NCBI GenBank assembly: GCA_001801405.1
Contig: MGXQ01000051.1
Coordinates: forward strand, 1-9,411
Reading direction: 5' to 3'
Length of the DNA: 9,411 bases
Source of the DNA: Gammaproteobacteria bacterium RIFCSPHIGHO2_02_FULL_42_13
GTDB lineage: Bacteria; Pseudomonadota; Gammaproteobacteria; UBA12402
Shown here piece after piece: positions 1 to 5,800 of this stretch. The notes beneath the pieces are model-generated. The model was not told where the DNA came from. It searched no databases and saw only the letters and a program-made list of their open reading frames with translations. Position 1 is the stretch's first letter. Each line of letters opens with the position of its first letter. The translations under genes were made by a program, and so were the position numbers.

Positions 1-318
1 CAACAGTGGGATGATTTTGTTGAACCTTATAGAGATAAATCAGAAGAAATAAAAGTTGCGTTAAGAGTTCGGATAGAAAAAGCCGAACAAAGAACAGAGC
101 GTGAAGTGCAATTGAGAGAGGAAGAATCCCGTCGAGCAGATAGAGGAGCTCAGGTAAACGCGCTGTTGCGTGCCAGAATTGCGGAATTCGAAGCCGCGCA
201 AGAAAGAAGAGGTGAACACAGTGCGAAACGCCCAGCGGAGCCAGGGGATGGTCATCCAGATGAGGCAAAAAGAGGAAGAGAAGCGGATGAACGCCCACCT
301 TCCCCGAAATTAGGATAA
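1..318 (+). CDS. C-terminal part of an unidentified charged, coiled-coil-like protein (5' truncated)
   Basis: The frame is open from the first base of the window to TAA at 316-318, giving 105 residues of the C-terminus; the true start lies upstream. An internal GTG at 106 could be read as a start, but the open frame continues in the same style before it, so I treat the gene as truncated. Residues 10-70 are dense in Glu, Arg, Lys and Gln with regularly placed Leu/Ile/Val, as expected of a long helix or coiled coil. Residues 71-105 are Pro/Gly/charge rich and probably disordered. Within that tail, KR (76-77), a 12-residue spacer and KRGR (90-93) resemble a bipartite nuclear localisation signal. 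There is no membrane segment. I do not recognise the family; a secreted effector is possible but only inferred. Confidence 0.7.
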   Translation, partial: QQWDDFVEPYRDKSEEIKVALRVRIEKAEQRTEREVQLREEESRRADRGAQVNALLRARIAEFEAAQERRGEHSAKRPAEPGDGHPDEAKRGREADERPPSPKLG

Positions 319-352
319 TAAAGATGTTTTCAACACAACACAGCAAAAAAAA

Positions 353-380
353 TTGAACAGGCGAAGTAACAGTTTATTTT
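353..380 (+). promoter_or_regulatory. Candidate sigma-70 promoter for the TPR-GT41 gene
   Basis: TTGAAC at 353-358 (4 of 6 to TTGACA) is followed after 16 bases by TATTTT at 375-380 (4 of 6 to TATAAT). It lies in the 111-base gap before the gene at 430. The region is AT-rich, so chance matches are likely. Confidence 0.25.
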
Positions 381-429
381 TTAAGATGATACTAACGGAT
401 GGATTAGAATTTGATAATAGGATTATTGA

Positions 430-2691
430 ATGAAACATACTCTCAACGATCGTCCCGCTCAACCTTATTTACAAGCGCAATTGTCGCGAGCCGCGCAGTA
501 TGGACAACAAGGTCATTTTCAAGAGGCTGAAAAGATTTGCGTAGAATTATTAAAGCGATTTCCAAATCATCCGGAAGCGCTCCACTTGGCCGGTCTTGCG
601 GCCTTGCAACAACAGAAAATACCTGCAGCGATTGATTTTTTTCAAAAAGCGATTCGTGCACAAGGCAAAAATCCGGCTTTTTATAACCATCTGGGCGTAG
701 CGTATTGCTATAACCAGCAAGTGGCAGAAGGATTGCAAGCGTACGGAAAGGCAATTCAATTAAATTCCTCGTTTGCAGAAGCGCATTTAAATTTAGGCAT
801 AGCGCTGGCAAAAGCTAAGCGATGGGAAGAAGCAAAACAGCATGACGAAAAAGCATGCGCGCTTGCGCCTAACAATCCGATCGCCTGGAATGAGCTGGGG
901 AATCTGTATCAGGTGCAAGGGGATTTATCGCAAGCAGTTATGGCTTATCAACAGGCGTTAAAGATTAATCCGCATTATGCAGAAGGTTATTATAATCTCG
1001 GCATGGCCTTGCGCCAACAACATCAGTTAGAGGCGGCCAAAACTTGTTATCAAAAAGCGCTCGCGTTAAAACCTCATTACATTGAAGCGCGCAATAATTT
1101 AGGCACTATTTTTATGGATTTAGAACAAGCGAGTGCTGGCATAGAACAATTTAAACAAGTATTGGCAGAAAACCCGCATTTTATACCAGCGATTAAAAAT
1201 CTCGGGGATATCTATTTACGACTGGATCGTTATCAAGAGGCGATTGCAGTATTTAAACAAGGATTATCACAACAGCCTGATCATTTAGAATTACTCAATG
1301 CGATTGTGCTGGCTCTTAAAAATGATGCGGAATGGAACGAGCTGGAAGTATGGCAATCTGCTTTAATGACCGCGCTGCAAAAGGCGCTTGCAGCCGGAGA
1401 ACTTTGTCATCTATCGCCATTTAGCGCCTTATCGTTACCGTTCGATCAAGCGCTCTGTGCAAAGATCGCTGCCGATCATGCGCATCACACCTTTCAATCG
1501 ATTGTACCCAAGGTATATTCGGTTTATATGACATCCAAATTGCGCAAGTTGCGCATAGGTTATGTGACCGCTGATTTTAGAGATCATCCCGTCGGACATC
1601 TACTACCGGGTGTACTTGAACATCACGATCGTGCGCAGTTTGAAATTATCGCGTATTCCATTGGTCCAGAAGATCATTCGACCTATCGCAGTCGCATTAA
1701 AAAAGCGTGTGATCAATTTATCGATTTAGCTCAACGATCCATTGCTGATGGCGTGGATCGCATTCGATCGGATCAGGTGGATATTTTAATTGATTTAATG
1801 GGCTATACGAATTATGCCAAACCCGAAATCTTTGCGCATCGCTGCGCGCCCATTCAAATCGGTTATTTGGGTTATCCGGGCACTTGTGGCGGATCGTTTC
1901 TCGATTATTATATCGCCGATCCCACCGCTTTACCGGAAACATTGGGCTGTCATTTTAGCGAGAAAATTCTGTATTTACCTCACGCCTATTTTGCAACCGA
2001 TGATCATATGGCCGTGGCGGCCGAGCCTCCTACGCGAGCGGAATGTCAATTGCCGGAAGATGTTTTCGTTTATTGTTGTTTTTGCACGCATTACAAATTA
2101 TCTTTACCGGCCTTTAACGCCTGGATGAAAATTCTAGCTGCCGTGCCGAATAGTGTGTTGTGGCTTTTTAGTCGCACGGAGAGTTTTGAGCAAAATCTCA
2201 GAAAGATAGCCATGCAGCAGAATATTGCAGCGGATCGTATTATTTTCGCAAAACGCGAATCCAAAGAACGACATTTAGCGCGTCATCGTCACGCGGATTT
2301 ATTCTTGGATACTTTTTTATATAACGCGCATACGACAGCGATTGATGCACTGTGGACCGGGGTTCCTCTTATCACGTATTTGGGGCAGACGATGCAGTCA
2401 CGCGTTTCGGCGGCGTTATTAAAAGCGATTGATTTGCCGGAATTGATCACGGTGTCTGTTGAAGAGTATATTGAAAAAGCAATTTCGTATGGACGAAATA
2501 AAGATGCCCATGCGGCGTTAAAGCAGAAATTACAGGATCATATTTTGACGACCCCGCTATTTAATACCGCTGGCTATACGCGTGATTTAGAGAAAGCCTA
2601 TCGATTATCGTGGGATAGATGGATAGATCAACAAACGCCAACCACGATGTTTGTTGAGAGCGAGATGAAGAGGAGCAAAACCCTCGAGTAA
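430..2691 (+). CDS. TPR-repeat O-GlcNAc-transferase-like glycosyltransferase (GT41)
   Basis: This protein of 753 residues joins about eight TPRs (roughly residues 13-285) to a linker and a GT41 catalytic region (about 370-735). Proteins of this type transfer a sugar, usually GlcNAc from UDP-GlcNAc, to Ser/Thr of proteins selected by the TPR superhelix. Visible family landmarks are the RIGYVTADFRDHPVGHLL block at 375-392 (H386 aligns with the conserved His near human OGT His498), GYLGYPGTCGGS at 478-489, the HYK block with K556 (aligning with human Lys842), PNSVLWL at 573-579, and the HTT-x-x-D motif at 634-639. The long human-type intervening domain is absent, as is usual in bacteria. No signal peptide or membrane segment is visible, so it should act in the cytosol unless injected into a host. 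ATG 430 has AGGA at 419-422, seven bases upstream. The N to C change in the FN-x-x-YK loop (C552) is unusual. It lies 135 bp upstream of the giant Ser/Thr-stalk protein, a possible substrate. The family call is secure; donor and acceptor are not. Confidence 0.93.
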   Translation: MKHTLNDRPAQPYLQAQLSRAAQYGQQGHFQEAEKICVELLKRFPNHPEALHLAGLAALQQQKIPAAIDFFQKAIRAQGKNPAFYNHLGVAYCYNQQVAEGLQAYGKAIQLNSSFAEAHLNLGIALAKAKRWEEAKQHDEKACALAPNNPIAWNELGNLYQVQGDLSQAVMAYQQALKINPHYAEGYYNLGMALRQQHQLEAAKTCYQKALALKPHYIEARNNLGTIFMDLEQASAGIEQFKQVLAENPHFIPAIKNLGDIYLRLDRYQEAIAVFKQGLSQQPDHLELLNAIVLALKNDAEWNELEVWQSALMTALQKALAAGELCHLSPFSALSLPFDQALCAKIAADHAHHTFQSIVPKVYSVYMTSKLRKLRIGYVTADFRDHPVGHLLPGVLEHHDRAQFEIIAYSIGPEDHSTYRSRIKKACDQFIDLAQRSIADGVDRIRSDQVDILIDLMGYTNYAKPEIFAHRCAPIQIGYLGYPGTCGGSFLDYYIADPTALPETLGCHFSEKILYLPHAYFATDDHMAVAAEPPTRAECQLPEDVFVYCCFCTHYKLSLPAFNAWMKILAAVPNSVLWLFSRTESFEQNLRKIAMQQNIAADRIIFAKRESKERHLARHRHADLFLDTFLYNAHTTAIDALWTGVPLITYLGQTMQSRVSAALLKAIDLPELITVSVEEYIEKAISYGRNKDAHAALKQKLQDHILTTPLFNTAGYTRDLEKAYRLSWDRWIDQQTPTTMFVESEMKRSKTLE

Positions 2692-2711
2692 ATTATGGTT
2701 ATTAAAAATCA

Positions 2712-2722
2712 GTGTTAAACAC
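2712..2722. repeat. Perfect 11-base palindrome at the -35 position of the giant gene
   Basis: GTGTT-A-AACAC is a perfect inverted repeat with 5-base arms. It covers the place where a -35 element would sit relative to the TATAAT at 2736-2741, so it could be a small operator. It is short enough to occur by chance in AT-rich DNA. Confidence 0.3.
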
Positions 2723-2741
2723 CGCGCTAATTTTATATAAT
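2713..2741 (+). promoter_or_regulatory. Candidate promoter of the giant mosaic gene
   Basis: A consensus -10 hexamer TATAAT lies at 2736-2741. The best-placed -35 at 17 bases spacing is TGTTAA (2713-2718), a poor match. A strong -10 with a weak -35 would fit an activator-dependent promoter. Transcription would start near 2748, leaving a leader of about 80 bases that contains a T9 tract at 2783-2791 and the ribosome binding site AGGGA at 2817-2821. Confidence 0.45.
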
Positions 2742-2826
2742 GCCCCAAAAGGATATGACGTTATAAATCTAATAAAAATCCATTTTTTTTTCACTTTCCG
2801 CAAACGAACGATAAGCAGGGAATGTT

Positions 2827-5800
2827 ATGCCAAAGTTATATAACGCAGAAAAAGATACACTTCAACAAGAGCTGAGCGATCACCACGCTTCAGAGCGGCG
2901 CACAACACCGCTGGGTGAGTTTCGGGTGAACACGTATACGACGAATGATCCAATGTATCCTGCCATCGCGGGCTTAATCAACGGGGGATTTGCGGTAACG
3001 TGGGCGGGCGATGGCCAAGATGGCAGTGGTTATGGCATTTATGGCCAACGTTATGATGCAAGTGGTGTAGCGCAAGGCGGCGAATTTCGGGTTAATACCT
3101 ATACAACAAGTTTTCAATACGTTCCTGCCATCGCCGCCTTAACCGATGGCGGCTTTGTAGTGACGTGGAGGAGCGACGCCCAAGATGGCAGTTATTATGG
3201 CGTTTATGCCCAGCGCTATGATGGCAGTGGTGTGGCGCAAGGCGTCGAATTTCGGGTCAATACCTATACGACGAGTAATCAATGGAATGCTGCTGTTGCC
3301 GCCTTGAGCACTGGTGGCTTTGTGGTGACGTGGGAGAGCTATCTGCAAGATGGCAGTTATGATGGTGTTTATGCTCAACGCTATGATGAACGTGGTGTGG
3401 CGCAAGACGCTGAATTTCGAGTCAATACCTATACGACAAATTATCAATATTCTCCTGTTATCGCAGCCTTAACCGGCGGGGGATTTGCGGTGACGTGGCA
3501 GAGCAGTGGCCAAGATGGCAGTGGTTATGGCATTTATGGTCAGCGCTATGATGGCAGTGGTGTGGTGCAAGGCGCTGAATTTCGAGTCAATACCTATACG
3601 ACAGGTGATCAAGAGTATTATTCTAGTTTTGGCATCGCGGGCTTAACAGGCGGGGGTTTTGTGGTGACGTGGTGGAGCTTCGGCCAAGATGGCAGTAGTT
3701 ATGGTGTTTATGGTCAGTGCTATAATGCGAGTGGTGCAGTGCAAGGAGGAGAGTTTCGCGTCAATACCTATACGGCAAGTTATCAACAGAATCCTGCCAT
3801 CGCTGGTTTAACCGGCGAGGGATTTGTGGTAACGTGGGATAGCTATGGCCAAGATGGCAGTCTTTATGGCGTTTATGCCAAAACCTATATCGCCCCCACG
3901 CTCAGCAATAATCAGCTCACGCTGAGCGAAGGCCAAACGGTTGTTTTAACAGCGAATGATTTTAGTGCCACGGATGTCGATGATGCTGCTGGAACCTTAA
4001 TCTTTGAACTGAGCGATGTAACACAGGGTCGATTTGAATTCACAACAAATTCAGGTATTGCAATCACGCAATTTACGCAACAGCAGATCGGTGAGGGTCA
4101 AGTTCAATTTACACATGATGGTGGAGAAAGCGCACCGAGTTTTACAGTCAGTGTCAGTGATGGACAATTGAGTACCTCTCCTGTACCGGCGACGATTATT
4201 TTCACCAATATCAATGATGCGCCCATTTTAATGCATAACCAATTAAGCCTACGCGTGGGTGAAACAAAAATACTGACCCCTGACGAATTAAGCGCAATGG
4301 ATTCTGATGATGCACTGGGATCACTATTGTTTAATATTAACGATATTCAACACGGGCAATTTAGTTTTGTATCGGCTCCAGAAACAGAGATTACTATTTT
4401 TTACCAACAAAATATTACCGATAGCCAAGTGCAATTTACGCATGACGGCAGTTTGGTGGCGCCGATGTATCGGGTGAGTGTGAGTGATGGAGAGTGGAAT
4501 ACAGAAGCTGCGTCGGCGGATATTAGGTTAACAAGCCGGGGCGTTTTTCCGGCGGTGATAGAGTTGTCGAGCTTAGATGGAACCAATGGTTTTGTTTTAA
4601 ACGGGGTGGCGGCAGGGGATTGGAGTGGCATTTCTGTTAGCGGGATAGGGGATGTTAATGGGGACGATATGGATGATATTTTAATCGGTGCACATCTTGC
4701 CGATCCCAATGGATATGATCAGGCCGGTGAGAGTTACGTCATTTTTGGTGGTTATACAGTTGGTTCAATCGGTAGCATTGAGTTATCCACATTAAACGGT
4801 ACAAACGGTTTTGTGCTGAAGGGAGAATTTGCAGAGGGTGTGGGTGCTGCAAGTGGAATGTCTGTTAGTGGTATTGGTGATGTAAATGCTGATGGGTACA
4901 GTGATTTTATTATTGGATCTAAGCATGCCGACCCTGCAGGACGTAATATTGCAGGGGCAAGTTACGTTATATTTGGTGGCCCATCAATCGGGTCTGCGGG
5001 TAGTATTGCATTATCGAATTTAGATGGGACAAACGGTTGTATCATAAGAGGGTCAGTAACGGGGGATCAAACAGGTTACTCAGTCAGTGCTGCAGGCGAT
5101 GTGAATAACGATGGGATTAGTGATCTTATTATTGGTGCGCCCTTTGCTGCTCCTGGTGGCCGAGGTCAGGCTGGTTCAGGTTACGTTATCTTTGGCAGTA
5201 GTACATTTGGAATGAGCGGTATTTTTGAATTATCGAGTTTAAATGGGATAAATGGTTTTGTTTTGAGAGGGATTAATGCGCTCGATTGGGCTGGCTTTAA
5301 GGTAAGTGATGTAGGGGATGTGAATGCTGATGGTATTGATGATCTTGCTATAACGGCACCTTTGGGTAGAGACCCAATGTCGACTAATGCGCCCAGCGAA
5401 GGCTATGTAGTCTTTGGTGGAGATGCAGTTGGTAGCAATGGTGCTATTGAATTATCGAGTTTAGACGGAACAAATGGGTTCAAGTTTAGTGGCATAGGGG
5501 ATGTCGATTGGGATGGTTATATCATAACCCGAGCAGGGGATATCAACAATGATGGAATAGATGATCTCTTGATTAGTGACCATTGGGCTAGTCCAGATAA
5601 TCGTACGAATGCGGGTGAAAGCTATGTGATTTTTGGTCGGAGCGGACTAGGAGCCAGTGGAGTATTGTCGTTATCAAATTTAGACGGCGTTAATGGCTGT
5701 ACGTTAAAAGGGGTTGCTGCTAACGATTGGAGTGGTTTTTCGGGTGGATCTATTGGTGATATCAATGATGATGGAATCGATGATCTGATCATTGAGGCTT

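Noticed and set aside
1814..2128. Plus-strand 104-codon frame inside the GT41 gene
   Set aside because: It overlaps the catalytic region of a well-supported enzyme in another frame, with no ribosome binding site and no family features.
2774..2791. AAAAAT-CC-ATTTTT followed by more T, looking like a terminator after the GT41 gene
   Set aside because: The stem is entirely A/T with a two-base loop, and it lies downstream of the TATAAT element, inside the expected leader of the giant gene. It is better read as an AT-rich leader with a T9 tract.
2917..3897. The regular 165-bp repeats as a CRISPR or other DNA-level array
   Set aside because: The units are continuous coding repeats with synonymous variation and no unique spacers.
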